64,000 nucleotides of DNA, taken from NCBI RefSeq assembly GCF_029227915.1, contig NC_079881.1, positions 7,688,001 to 7,752,000 on the forward strand, read 5' to 3'. The stretch's first letter is position 1, and every line of letters starts with the position of its first letter. Shown piece after piece: positions 45,145 to 56,062 of the stretch. The notes beneath the pieces were generated by a model. The model was not told the origin of the DNA. It did no database searches and saw nothing but the letters and a program-made list of their open reading frames with translations. Origin of the DNA: Hydractinia symbiolongicarpus (lineage: Eukaryota; Cnidaria; Hydrozoa; Anthoathecata; Hydractiniidae). Both the position numbers and the translations under genes were made by a program.

Positions 45145-46466
45145 TCACAAAATCCTTGATTGCTTCCCGCATTTCTGTAGCACTTCTTTCTGGCCGGGAG
45201 CCCCGTACATTACATAAGTCATAAAGACACCTTCGTTCTGCCCCACCTGTCTTCTCCATTCCCCAGGCGTAATCTCCCCATTCGTGTCTGCGCTATCGAC
45301 AAAACCATTTGGACAATACATTGCGGCTTCAGTTTGGCGTAAGTAATTGTGTAAAGCAATTGCTCCGAGCGTAAAATTTTCAACATTTTTTACCGATGCT
45401 TTTATTGGGCGGCTAAATATTCTCCATCTAGCCCGCAATAAGCCGAACGCGTTTTCAATAACACGCCTGGCACGAGAGAGGCGATAGTTATATACTCTCT
45501 CAGGCTCGTTCAGCTTGCCAGGATATGGGCGCATCATATTTTTCTTTAAGGGGAAAGCTTCATCTCCAACTAGAAAATAAGGTAATGGGTCAAATTTACA
45601 TCCAGATAGTGACGTAGGTGGTGGGATTTGAAGGGATTGATTTTCCAGTTGCATTCCAATTTGACTCTTCGATAAGACACCACAGTCGTTGTTACTTCCA
45701 TATTGTCCTACATCTACGAGAATGAAGTTGTACTTAGCATCACAGACTGCTAACAGTATGATGCTGTAGAACCCCTTGTAATTGTAATAGAGCGATCCTG
45801 AATTGGGAGCGTTTTCCATGGCAATATGTTTCCCATCGATTGCCCCTATACAATGTGTGAAATTCCACGTGTCTTCGAATTCATTTTCGATTCTTAACCA
45901 CTCTTCTTTGGACATAGGGGGTCTTACATATTCGCTTAGGTTCTCCCAAATTGCTGCAGCTGTTTCAGACAGAATTCGTGAAATAGCACTCGCGCTAATG
46001 CGAAAGTTGAATGATAGAGATTGTTGAGAATCTCCTGAGGCAAGATAACGTAAAGTAAGAGCCAAGCGTTCAGCTGCAGGAATTGAATTTCGAAAATTTG
46101 TGTCTCTTTTTTGGATTGATGGACCTACCAGAGACAATAAATGTTCGAATCTATCAGGAGACATTCGAAGAAATCTATGAAATAAAATATTAAATAAAGT
46201 TTCAAAGAAAGAAATAATAGAAATGCTCTCCATAACTATTAAAAGGAAGCAAACTTGGAACTAAAATTTACTAGATACCTAAAGTAAAATTCTCTATCGT
46301 GCAATTTCATTTCTTGAAGCAGTTGATTATACACTCCTTTCAATTCTCTTTCTCTATAAATTTGACGAACCCAAGAAAATGGCGATTTTTTTCGTCTCTT
46401 TTTTCTTATACTTCTAATGACTATTAAGGCAGCTACAGCTTCTTCTTCTTCTGAACTGTCTGCCAT
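45145..46466 (-). CDS. Harbinger DDE transposase (HARBI1-like)
   Basis: Two exons (46279-46466 and 45145-46174) give 405 residues. The N-terminus is acidic then basic (IRKKRRKKSPF, a likely nuclear signal), followed by the family helix FRFLRMSPDRFEHLL, a helix-turn-helix-like segment (SFNFRISASAISRIL) and a DDE_Tnp_4 nuclease. Catalytic candidates are D176 in GAIDGKHI, D267 in VGDEAFPL and E303 in RVIENAFG. The spacing from D267 to E303 suits the D35E class. The start at 46466 (MADSSEEEE) is preferred to the in-frame ATG at 46505 because of family resemblance. No stop or frameshift, so the element may be autonomous and recent. Confidence 0.9.
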
Positions 46467-46781
46467 CTTGAAATGTGTGTGTTTACATAAGAAAATTTCG
46501 CACAAAAAATAATTTGTATTGGCAAGCTATCGCACTGAAACTCATTTGCAGCGTAGAACTCCTGTCGCACTAAAATTTTGTGTAATTTTAGAGCGATAGA
46601 AAGATTCGCACTGGTGAAAATCCGCCTTAAGTGTGCCAAGTTTCATTCAATTTGAACAACCCTATGAAAAAGTTATTGAGGGGGCGGATTCGATCTCCCC
46701 GGTCATAGTATGTTCGAAAAACCCCGAACCGAATAGGGTTAAACGACTTAAAAAATTAGACAAAAATAGTAAGTCTGATAC

Positions 46782-49700
46782 CTTTTCACCCTCGTATTCA
46801 TATCCTGTTTCCATGTGCTCAAGTTCATCATCTCGAAATTTTTGTATCACCTGGACAAATGGTGTGTTCACATCAAACAAAATTAATTCTGTGCAAGATA
46901 TCGTGTCGGTGAAAACTAACCTTTAAACTTTAATATAATCGGGAAAACATCCGTTGATCAAAAGTAACGAAATGTTCGTCAAGCTACAAAAAACCTCCCC
47001 CGTTGAAAATTCTCACAGCGAATGACCTAAGGATAAGAGGGCTATTTTCTGCACCTTTGTTTTTTCACATAAAAACCTTCGTCCACTGAGTAAAGAAGAA
47101 TTCTTTCATAAATGACGGATTGAATAAATGGTTACAAGCCCCGTGCGTTAATTTAATTTTAGAACTTTACCCAGGGCTGTTTATTTGGACCCTGATGGTA
47201 ATCTAAAACATTATTTCCGCGAATTAAATTTTGTGTAAACTTTCTTGCAGGTAAGAAATTTCAATAACAAAACAATACTGAATTACTATAATGGAAAAAT
47301 TATTGAAACAAATGTCTTTATTAAGCAAAATAACTCGAATTTTTTTGTTATTACTGTGTTGCTGCAAATGTAAGGTTTTTAATTTCATTGCCATAATTTT
47401 GACTTTAATATCACATCTTATACAGCAAAGATATCTCTTTGTAAATTCCTCGTCTGCAATGGCACTGCATTTTTAAACTTTTGTGACTAAAGCGAACTTG
47501 AGGGTACAAGTGGAACAAGGGGGCAAAAGTGGTGAATATTTGGCCGAACTTCTCACATTTTTTTTTATTCACATTGGTCTGCATATTATTAAATTTAAAA
47601 CCGCTATAACTCTTTAATGGCAAATTTTCAACACATTGTTTTTTATCTTGAAGAAATAAATTTTAGCGGAAGGAAATTCGAACAGATTTAGCAGTTTTGA
47701 CAAAAAATATCCGCCAAATTAAATTTCCGCCAAAATTAATTATTTTATCGCTCTCAATAATCAACCTTCATGCTTTTATGTATTTAAAAGAAATTTCATT
47801 CGCGAAATTAAATTCCTGTAAAATTAATTAGTATTCCTGTCTGCCAAATTAAATTCCTGCCTGTCATCTGCTTAAATTGAATTCCTCAATTCCAATACAT
47901 TTTCTACATTCCAATATTTCTTCCCTTAAGGTAAACGAATTTTAATCCACCAGGCAAAAAAAAAAAATTAAATTTAAATTTAAAAAAATTACTAACGGTG
48001 AAACTGCTGATGTCAGCAAATATGGTCTTCCTGCACAAAATATTTTTGGCACCTATGAATTTGAAAGTTTGCTTCTAACCTACACTATTATTTAATATGT
48101 TTTTTTAAAATCGCGCTTTAGATGTATTTGTGAATGACACTTCTTGGATTGCAGTTTTATAACTTTTTGAATGTTATAAATTTCTTCAAAGCGAGAAAAT
48201 ATCAATTTTTATTGTTTTTAAAAGCGTGTAGTACCCAGGTCGCTTGGTATACCTTACATTACAACAGTCAAAAAAATTATTATATATTGAAATCACTTTT
48301 ACCTCTAATAGCTCCTTGTACTTTTCTGGATCTTCATGCAAAAGTTCACGCAGCTGGCTAAAAATTAACTAAATGTTCAGATACAATCTGAGGATCATTT
48401 ACTACTGTCAACAAATGTCTTTGTTTTGCTATGGACAAGTTCATAAATATCAGACCATACTTTCATGATTTTTGGACATTGGTATAAGTTGTTTTAAGTT
48501 TATCAGAAAATGTTTATAAAGAATAAGTTAAAAACCCAATTTGATTTTAGACTTAGCATTATAGTCAGAAGTTTCTGAATATGAAATCCCTGTTTCATAA
48601 CAGCAAATATTAACATAGTTATTAACGTTTGTTTCAGGATCAATAAATTGATAAACAAGCGCAGAATTTTGAAATTGATAAAAAATGCTCTAAACTCCTT
48701 TTTCTATAAGTTATGTATTTTGCTTTGAATATGATGTTTTAAGGAACTTGCTGAGCAATTTTGCATATTTTTTTATTTCCACGACACAAATTTGATAAAA
48801 ATATAACACAAAGCTTGTTAGGTTTTATCAACTTGCGACCCCAAAAATAAAATTTTATATGAAAATATACTTAAATGGAACACTACTGAATATAGATCCT
48901 ATGTAGAACAAAAATGTGATATTTCTTAACAAATCTGAATTGGGATAAATTTCTTTGTAAATACTCCATTTTTTAGTTATTTTGTTATCAATATCCTGTC
49001 CAATTCATTCATACATAGTAAACATAGTATGGTAAACACACATAGTAAATATTGTCAACCATATGTGGTAGTAACCATTTATACACTCAATACTCAATGA
49101 GTCTAACATAACAGTCTAAAAAAACTTCAAAGGGCAAAAATAAAGTAGAGTTTGGTTATGTATATTGTTAAGATATTATCATTTTATTACCTCTAAAATT
49201 GTTTTTAGGCATTATTAAATAAGACTTGATATGATTTTACTGTTCTTTATAAAATACAGGACATTTATCTAATTGAAAAATGAGTATCATTATGAAATTT
49301 TTGTTTGTTAAAAATTTATCAGTATACTGATCAAATACTCTGATAAATTTGTGTCCTGAATTTTTTTTGTTGATAAACATACCATTAAAGAGTGCTATAA
49401 ATAGGATAAGGAGATTGATAACACAAGGATAACCAAGGAAATGATAAATTATTAACAATGTTACCTTTTTATCAAAATCATGTCCCACAACAGTTTTTTT
49501 GGTATTTTGACCAACTTAGCTTTTAAAGAACAAGCATACACAGCATCCCTGAAATTTTAGCAACCTAGGTGGATTTATAAACAAACTAGTCGTTAGCTCG
49601 TGGAAAAATCCACCAGTTGGCCCGTCGCAGCTAAGCTACCATTTTGCGTGACGGACAGACGGACGGACAGACATATACGGGCATTATAATATAGATTATG

Positions 49701-52700
49701 AGAAAAATTTTGCTTTTTTGCAATGCCGAAATCAGTGACTGATATTTATGAACTTGTTCCTATATTTTTCGTTGGATAAGAATCATAGAGTTTTATAAAA
49801 TAGTGGTAACCAATGGTGGTGACCAGTGCAGATTAATGCTGCTAAAGTGGTTAGCTGCAACACAGAAACTCTACACACCTGTCGTAGTGTTCACCGATTG
49901 TTTCTTCAACAGCAATAGTACAAGCCATGGCTGCTTCTTTTCCCAGTAATGCAGTACCCGCACCTAGAAAAAAACATGTAAGGTTCACGAAACACTAAAA
50001 TGCTACAATGTATGGAGAAACTGAGGGGAATTTAAAAAAACAAAGAATTATCCAAATGAAAAAAGCTATAAAGATAAACCTGTGAATTCTTCCACAGACT
50101 AACAATTAGTTTATAAAAGGTTATCAGTAAGGTAATCTAAGAATTATATTCTTTGACAAATAAGATAGCAAAAGAAAAATCACATACCTAAAGCAAATCC
50201 TGCCACATTCCATAATGGCAACAATGCTGTTGGTCTAGTTTTGTATTTTGGTAAAAGTTCTCTGAATTTATTAACATGCTCTTTTTCCTGATCCCACATT
50301 TCCTAAAATATAAAACAGTATGTGGTAATTTACAGGTCCCATTCTTTTATAACATTCCCTATATGAGAACGTGTGTGATTTCTATGACAAAAAACTGATC
50401 TGAAGTTAATGAACATCTGCATCCTGCATAAAATTAGTTGTCTAAAAAACTCAAAAATGTAGAAATTTACAAAGCACAATCATAACTACTAATTTCATGG
50501 TTTTACCTAAGTGTGGAGTAGCATCTATAATTAAATTTTCCAAAGATAAAATGGGTAAAGTTAGTTTCTATAAACCCACTCACCTAATTGGCGAGTGAGC
50601 ATAGAAAAAAACTTTTTCCACTTTAGGAGTGGACCATATAATCAAACTAAGAACAACATAATGAAAAAGAGTTTCAAAACATACACAAAAGAATGACATT
50701 TATTTACACATTTGAATTAAATTATAAACATTATTTAACATATACTTTTCATAGATATATTTTTGGGGAAAAAAGGTGCCATTCATCATAACCATAAAAA
50801 AAGCATAACAACAGGGTTAAGTTGTTTTATGGTCATTTTGTTTGGTTTGGATCGGCTAAAGCACCTTCAAAGATTTAACTGTACCAAATGAAAAACATTC
50901 ATACTGACTTATATAGGGACAGCGTCCATGTTTAAGGTGCTTCAAGAAAGATCAATTAGATTGTAATAAAAATACTCCGTACAATTTCAGTTTTGTCGGT
51001 AGGTTTTCAAGTTTAACCTTTTTTGTGTCAATTTAAATTTTGTTGAGAACTGTGTTTTGTTTGATATTAAAATGGATTTACATTCACAAAAAAATCTTCC
51101 ATAAATCATTAAAAGGTATTCTTATGTGGAAACAGCCTAATGTTTCGTTTTTTGAGATTTTTTTCTTGTTATTTGAAGATCACTTTATGTCGAGAAGCAG
51201 GGACGTGAATAAATCTAAGTCATACTGCTTCATATTACAACAATCTCTTATTTTCACTTATTTAGACCTGGCTTTGTGGATTTTAGTGAGATGGACAGGC
51301 TGACAATTAAAATGAAAATAAAAGACCAATGATGAAGTAGAGGTTATGACAATTGTGAATGCTAGTGTCTGGTATTTGAGAATCTGAAACCAATGTGTTT
51401 AGTAGTTTCGGCATGTTAACGTGCCTGGTGTGAGTGTGTTTGAAAAAAACTATCAAATTGACGTTTCCAGTGTCAACTCAAGAGTGGAAGCTTCCCCTAA
51501 CTAGCCCATGAAAAGACCTACCTAAGGTATATTATTTGGATTGAGAAAAGTCTGATTTTTAGTTGTCCCAGACTGAATGAAAATATATTTAGGCCACTGG
51601 TGGTGAAGGTGAAGGATGTGAAAGTTATATTGGGGGAGGAGTGTGTTTCCCAGCTTAGGTTGCTGGTTTGTGATATTATGTTGAAGAGTGTTAAAGAAGC
51701 CAAGGGAAAGTACAGGCCCCGTCGTAAAGTCTGGAAGCTGAAGGAAGAGATTGTAGCAAGACAATTTAGTGCAAAAATTCAGCAGTTAGCCCACAATGGT
51801 CAGTGTGATAGTGACAATGTTAAAAGTACTTGGACTACTTTGAAGAATTGCCTTCTAGAAGCTTCTGATGATACCTGTGGGTAAACGAAAGGACCAGCTA
51901 GACATAGACAAACCTGGTGGTGGAATAATGAGGTTGACCAGTGTATGAAGGAAAAGAGGAAAATTTGGAAAGAGTGGAAGTCAGGTGGTAGTAGAAATAT
52001 TTACTTAGAAGCTAAGCGTCGGGCTCATACAGCAGTGTATAAGGCAAAATCAGAAGCAGAGAGAAACAGATTTGCAGATGTGTTAAGAAGGGAAGACCAG
52101 TGCAATGAGGTATTCAAGATAGCAAAGCAAATGAAGAAGACTAATCATGATGTTGTAGGTGAGAAGTGTATACGTAATGATGAAGGTGTTTTGACTACAC
52201 AGAGGAGGAGGGTAGCTTGAAAGAATTATTATCAGAGGTTGCTGAACACTGAGTTTGATTGGGATGAGGATAATTTGTCTGATGATGATGTTGTAGAAGG
52301 GTCAGCTACGCAAATCAAGACAGAATGGGTAGTGGAGGCTATTAGGAAATTAAAGATTGGCAAGGCTGCAGGAGTATCAGGTATTGTTGCAGCGATGGTA
52401 AAAGCATCTGGATATATTGGAGTTGAGCTTATTACAAGTCTTGCTAATCAGATTATAAAGGATGGTGCTATTCCGAATGAGTGGCAGTTGAGTGTAATAG
52501 TGAATTGTTAAGAGCAAGGGTGATGCATTAGAAGGAGGTAACTATAGAGGTTTGAAGTTGGTTGATCAAGTAATGAAAGTTATTGAAAGAGTGATTGATA
52601 AGTTACTTGAGAAAGAATTGATATAGATAAGATGCAATTTGGTTTTGTTACAGGGCATGGCACTACAGATGCAATATTTTTACTCAGACAGCTTCAGGAA

Positions 52701-55594
52701 AAGTATTTAGGAAAGAGAAAGAATCTCTATTTTGCCTTTGTAGATTTAGAGAAAGGTTTTGATAGAGTGCCACGTAAAGTTATTTGGTGGGCTATGAGAA
52801 AATTAGGTGTGGATGAGTGGCTAGTTAAGATGGTACAGTACATGTACAGCAATGCTAGAAGTCATGTCAGGATTAACGATTCACTTAGTGATGTCGATGG
52901 AGTTCAGAACAGGTTGTCCATGGGAGTTATTGTATGCAGATGATTTGGTTCTCATAGCAGAGTCGATGGAAGAATTAGTAGAAAAGTTTGAGAAGTGGAA
53001 GAAAGGACTAGAAGAGAAAGGGCTAAGAGTGAACAAAGCAAAGTCTAAAATCATGATTAGTATCATTGCAGCCAAGTGTGACCTTGTAGTTGGAAAGTGG
53101 CCTTGTGGAGTTTGCAGGAAAGGGGTTGGTAGTAACTCAATTTTTTGTCAGACTTGCAAGCATTGGGTACATAAGAAGTGCAGTAGTATTGGTGGAAGGT
53201 TAAGAGCTGACATCCAGTTTGTATGCAAGCGTTGCAAAGGTGAGATTATAGAGAATGAAGTATTTCTAGCTTTAATGATGTACAACAGTGGCTCATTAGA
53301 GATAGTTGAGAACTTCTGTTATATAGGTGATATGTTGGGCAGTGAAGGAGGTGTTAGAAGAAGTGTTACTTGCAAAATAGGTTCTGCTTAGAAAAAGTTC
53401 AGAGAGTTACTTCCTTTGTTGACTAGCAGAGTCTTGTCAATTGAGTTAAAAGGTAGTTTGTATGAGGCCTGTGTAAGAAGTGTTATGTTGTACAGTAGTG
53501 AGACATGGGCAGTGAAGCAGAAAGATCTTGACCGTTTAGAAAGGAATGATATGAGAATGGTTAGGTGGATGTGTAACGCCAGTCTGAAAGACAGAAAAAG
53601 TTCAGATGAGCTAAGAAGCAGGCTAAGTATCCATAGAATTAAAGATGTTATCCAGATAAGAAGATTGAATTGGCTGGGGCATTTGGAAAGAATGGAGGGG
53701 GATAATTGGGTAAGAAAGTGTAGAGACTTGATAGTTCCTGAGGCAAAGCCCAGAGGCAGACCGAAAAAGACTTGGCAGGAGGTTATAAGGACAGACTTGA
53801 TGCAGAGGAAGTTGAGTTTAGATCTAACACAGTCCAGATTAGATTGGAAGAGGTTCATTAATATACCCCGTCCAACCCATGCTAGCATAGAAAACGGACG
53901 TTAAGCCGAGAATGATGACTATCATAAATAAGTTATGTTAGTGCTTTACACAATGTTGGAACGTTTTCGTCTTTGTGGCGCCGTAGATTAGTGGTTATAG
54001 CTCTTGTACTCTGTGTGGGAGACCAGGGTTCGATTCCTCTTGACAGCGATTCAACATGATAGATAACCCAAGCCATGTGAGGGAAATTGGGGAGATAGTT
54101 TCATGTGTGGGCCGTTGGATGTTGCTAGGAGTTGTCTAGTAGAGCGTGGGCCCTGATTGGTTCTGGGTAGCTGAGCATTAAATACTCTAGGACTCTCCAT
54201 CTAAGCCATGGCCCGTCCTGGAAATAATAGACAGGGTATATCCCTCGATATTAGTGAGGCTAGCCATGTAAAATATGCACATCTATCTATGTTATGGGTG
54301 GCCAGTCCTAAAACTACAATTTTTACTGTGTCCTAAGACCAGTTTGGTCAATTCAACAGTACTGGTAAATTTGTTTTTTGTTTATATATACCCCAAATAT
54401 GATGTTTTAATGTGCCTGAGAAAGTTTGTGGGACTTGCAACAACAGAGCTTGTGTGGCACATTCCTTCTTTAAAAGCTTAAAGGCGTTTGAAGATAGGCC
54501 TAACATGATCCCTTGCACAATCTTGTAATGCCCTGCCAGTCTTAAGTGTCCTAATATTGGGCAAAACATTTGCGTTGTCTGATCAACCCATTTAACGAGG
54601 ATATTGACTCGCCAAAGACGCCGATATCTATAATGAAATATCTATAATGAAATTTGTCCCTTGTCTGGTAACTCATGGAATTGCTCAAACATATTTTCGG
54701 TATTGTGAAAATAGCAAGAGAAAAATTATCTAGCTACACATGGTCATGCATGCTGAAGCGTATGATCCGCCAACTCCGTGAATCCGATAACTCCGTGAAA
54801 CTGCTTTTGAGGCCTACAACAACTTACCACAGCTCTGTCTATTCGTGAATTCGATTCAGGGGGTTGATACTACCACTTAATCATTTTAGGAGTGTCGGAA
54901 CTCGTGCATGACAAAAATTTGGCGGTAAGTTCAGGGTATACCTTTTTGTGATTTTCAGGTCAAGCGGGATGGTCATTTTTTATATGTATTGTTATCTCAG
55001 TTAATTGATTATAATTATGGTCATGTTATATATACCTTTTCTGAGGGTCCAATGATTCGAGAATGTTTTCTAATGAATATTTTAATTTTCAAAATATTTT
55101 TGCTAGTCATCAGAAAGCAAACGTGTTTTTCAAATTTCACGGAGTTATCCTAACCGTCTCTTTGGGTCAAAGAGAAAGCATGGAAAAAATCGATTTGTGA
55201 GGCACCCAAAAAAATGATCATTACAAACCTGTATCACAGGGCCATATGAAGTTTCTCGTAGAATAGCCAGCTGACCAGCATAAATACGATCTGCTCCAAC
55301 TTCACCTGCATGGTCCACTCGTAAAATCTTTGAAATTAGTTGTTGTTGTCTTCTTCTCTCAAGACGGTTAGATCTCATTGAATAATTTTTATTATAAACG
55401 CAGTAACAGCGGCAGAATTTTATTTTATTTTTTGTACTTGTTAAAAATACTTTGGTGGCGTTCATCATTAGGCTCTGCTGCCTGCTAGTGCACACTCTTG
55501 CGCTCCTTTTCTGTTCGCTTGTTTTTTGAACCTTCACTTTCAAAATTCGTGATAAACTTACGTAACTTTGCTTAACGAGCAAACCAAGACCCAA
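46782..55594 (-). CDS. COQ7: 5-demethoxyubiquinone hydroxylase, mitochondrial (C-terminal exon not found)
   Basis: Di-iron enzyme of ubiquinone synthesis on the matrix face of the inner mitochondrial membrane. Five exons on the minus strand: 55229-55594, 50188-50302, 49879-49963, 48303-48357, 46782-46850, all in phase, give 230 residues. The iron ligands are present: E98 (AGEVGA), E128 and H131 (QEKEH), the E180/E181 pair (AVEETI), and E216 and H219 (ELEH). The N-terminus before RVDHAGEVG is long and basic, suiting a targeting peptide. The first ATG gives 55594, but MMNATK at 55468 is an alternative start. The final ~25-30 residues of the family, ending in a GC..AI..SE-type motif, were not located, so the last exon may lie beyond the Harbinger element, be diverged, or be lost. 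Intron 1 holds a retrotransposon and a SINE. Confidence 0.9.
49560..49700 (+). repeat. 3'-end-like interspersed repeat, copy B (COQ7 intron 3/4 region)
   Basis: Contains GTGACGGACAGACGGACGG, then GGGCATTATAATATAGATT. It shares its terminal block with 32690-32765. No ORF, so possibly the tail of a SINE, LINE or Penelope-like element. Confidence 0.5.
52852..53391 (+). pseudogene. Retrotransposon fragment: end of reverse transcriptase plus PHD finger
   Basis: Contains YADDLVLI and the Cys4-His-Cys3 finger (CGVC, CQTC, HWVHKKC, CKRC). The start is artificial, produced by the internal deletion. It ends at a stop just before the conserved C-terminal domain. Confidence 0.75.
53416..53904 (+). pseudogene. 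Retrotransposon C-terminal domain fragment
   Basis: 162 codons with [41 protein letters not shown] and [11 protein letters not shown], the conserved C-terminal region of many invertebrate non-LTR elements. It is followed within 30 bases by the element's 3' terminus. Confidence 0.75.
53977..54270 (+). mobile_element. tRNA-derived SINE, copy 2
   Basis: Shows an A-box TAGATTAGTGG (53984-53994) and a canonical B-box GGTTCGATTCC (54027-54037) with tRNA-like spacing, then the core CATGTGAGGGAAATTGGG at 54074-54091 shared with the SINE at 42709. It lies about 45 bases past the 3' end of the retrotransposon. The tail is less clear; the end is approximate. Confidence 0.7.
54786..55149. repeat. Inverted repeat pair in COQ7 intron 1
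   Basis: GATAACTCCGTGAAA at 54786-54800 has its perfect complement at 55135-55149. An extra AACTCCGTGAA lies just to the left. Possibly a MITE of about 360 bp, but no target duplication is clear. Confidence 0.5.
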
Positions 55595-55622
55595 GTCCCT
55601 GTAATATGACCAAAGAACTAAA

Positions 55623-56062
55623 GCTAAAATACACGGTAAGTTTAAACGGACCGTTTAGTTGTAACAAAAAAACTTATAAGTTCAGTTGCAGGTACTACAC
55701 CTGTCGACACGTTAAGTTAAAATGTATAAGTTTTTCTAAAAATTTTTTTTACAATAATTACCAAATAAAAAACTCGTTTATCTTTCATTGCGGTTATTGT
55801 TATAGGCAGCAGAAGGGGTAATCGTAGAAGAAAAAAAGCGGACTACTGGTTAGAAACCGAAAATATATGCTCAAATTTTTAGTTTAACAATAGCTCATTA
55901 ATTATTCTGTTAATTTCAATAGAAAAAACTTAGCAAAAGTTGAACATGTCCAACTTTTAAAAAAACTTAAAACCGAGAAAAGTTGTACATCTTTGCTGTT
56001 TACACGGTAAGTTTTTTTTCTTATATTTAAACGGTCCGTTTAAACTTACCGTGTATTTTAGC
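55623..56062. mobile_element. MITE with perfect 35-bp terminal inverted repeats, at the COQ7 5' end
   Basis: The left end GCTAAAATACACGGTAAG at 55623 continues through TTTAAACGGACCGTTTA to 55657. Its exact complement occupies 56028-56062. The terminal repeat contains the palindromes TTTAAA and AACGGACCGTT. TAA and TTA bases flank the ends with one unmatched base on each side. It is 440 bp long with no coding capacity. Perfect ends suggest recent movement. It begins 28 bases upstream of the first COQ7 ATG, so it forms the promoter or 5'UTR region. Confidence 0.8.

Larger units (their letters stand above)
43680..46627. mobile_element. PIF/Harbinger DNA transposon, apparently complete
   Basis: Both ends match as inverted repeats: left AGCTGGATTTCC-ATCAGTGCGAAT, complement of the right AGGCGGATTTTCACCAGTGCGAAT. 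TAA flanks each side (43677-43679 and 46628-46630), the 3-bp duplication expected of this superfamily. Subterminal AGAGCGA and TCGCTCT motifs repeat near both ends. It carries the two convergent genes typical of Harbinger elements: a MADF DNA-binding protein (44020-44832) and a DDE transposase (45145-46466), both uninterrupted. It lies a short way downstream of COQ7 exon 5. Confidence 0.9.
51598..53930 (+). mobile_element. Non-LTR retrotransposon, copy 2, 5'-truncated (in COQ7 intron 1)
   Basis: Same family as 28031-31110, joining abruptly inside the endonuclease (GTGGTGAAGG) and running to the 3' end GTTAAGCCGAGAATGATGA. Antisense to COQ7. Decay includes TGG to TAA after DDTCG (about 51882), an in-frame TGA at 52218-52220 at the same codon as in copy 1, a loss of one or two bases near 52509, and a deletion of roughly 80 bases at about 52890 that removes the QGSVLSP motif. 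The PHD finger is kept. The 3' part (53416-53904) is better preserved here than in copy 1 and shows [11 protein letters not shown] and [11 protein letters not shown]. Confidence 0.88.

Noticed and set aside
53388-53888. 166-codon minus ORF
   Set aside because: Antisense shadow of the retrotransposon C-terminal fragment at 53416-53904.
53977-54050. Possible functional tRNA gene
   Set aside because: A and B boxes are good, but the acceptor stem does not pair well and the sequence continues into a SINE core shared with 42709-42960.
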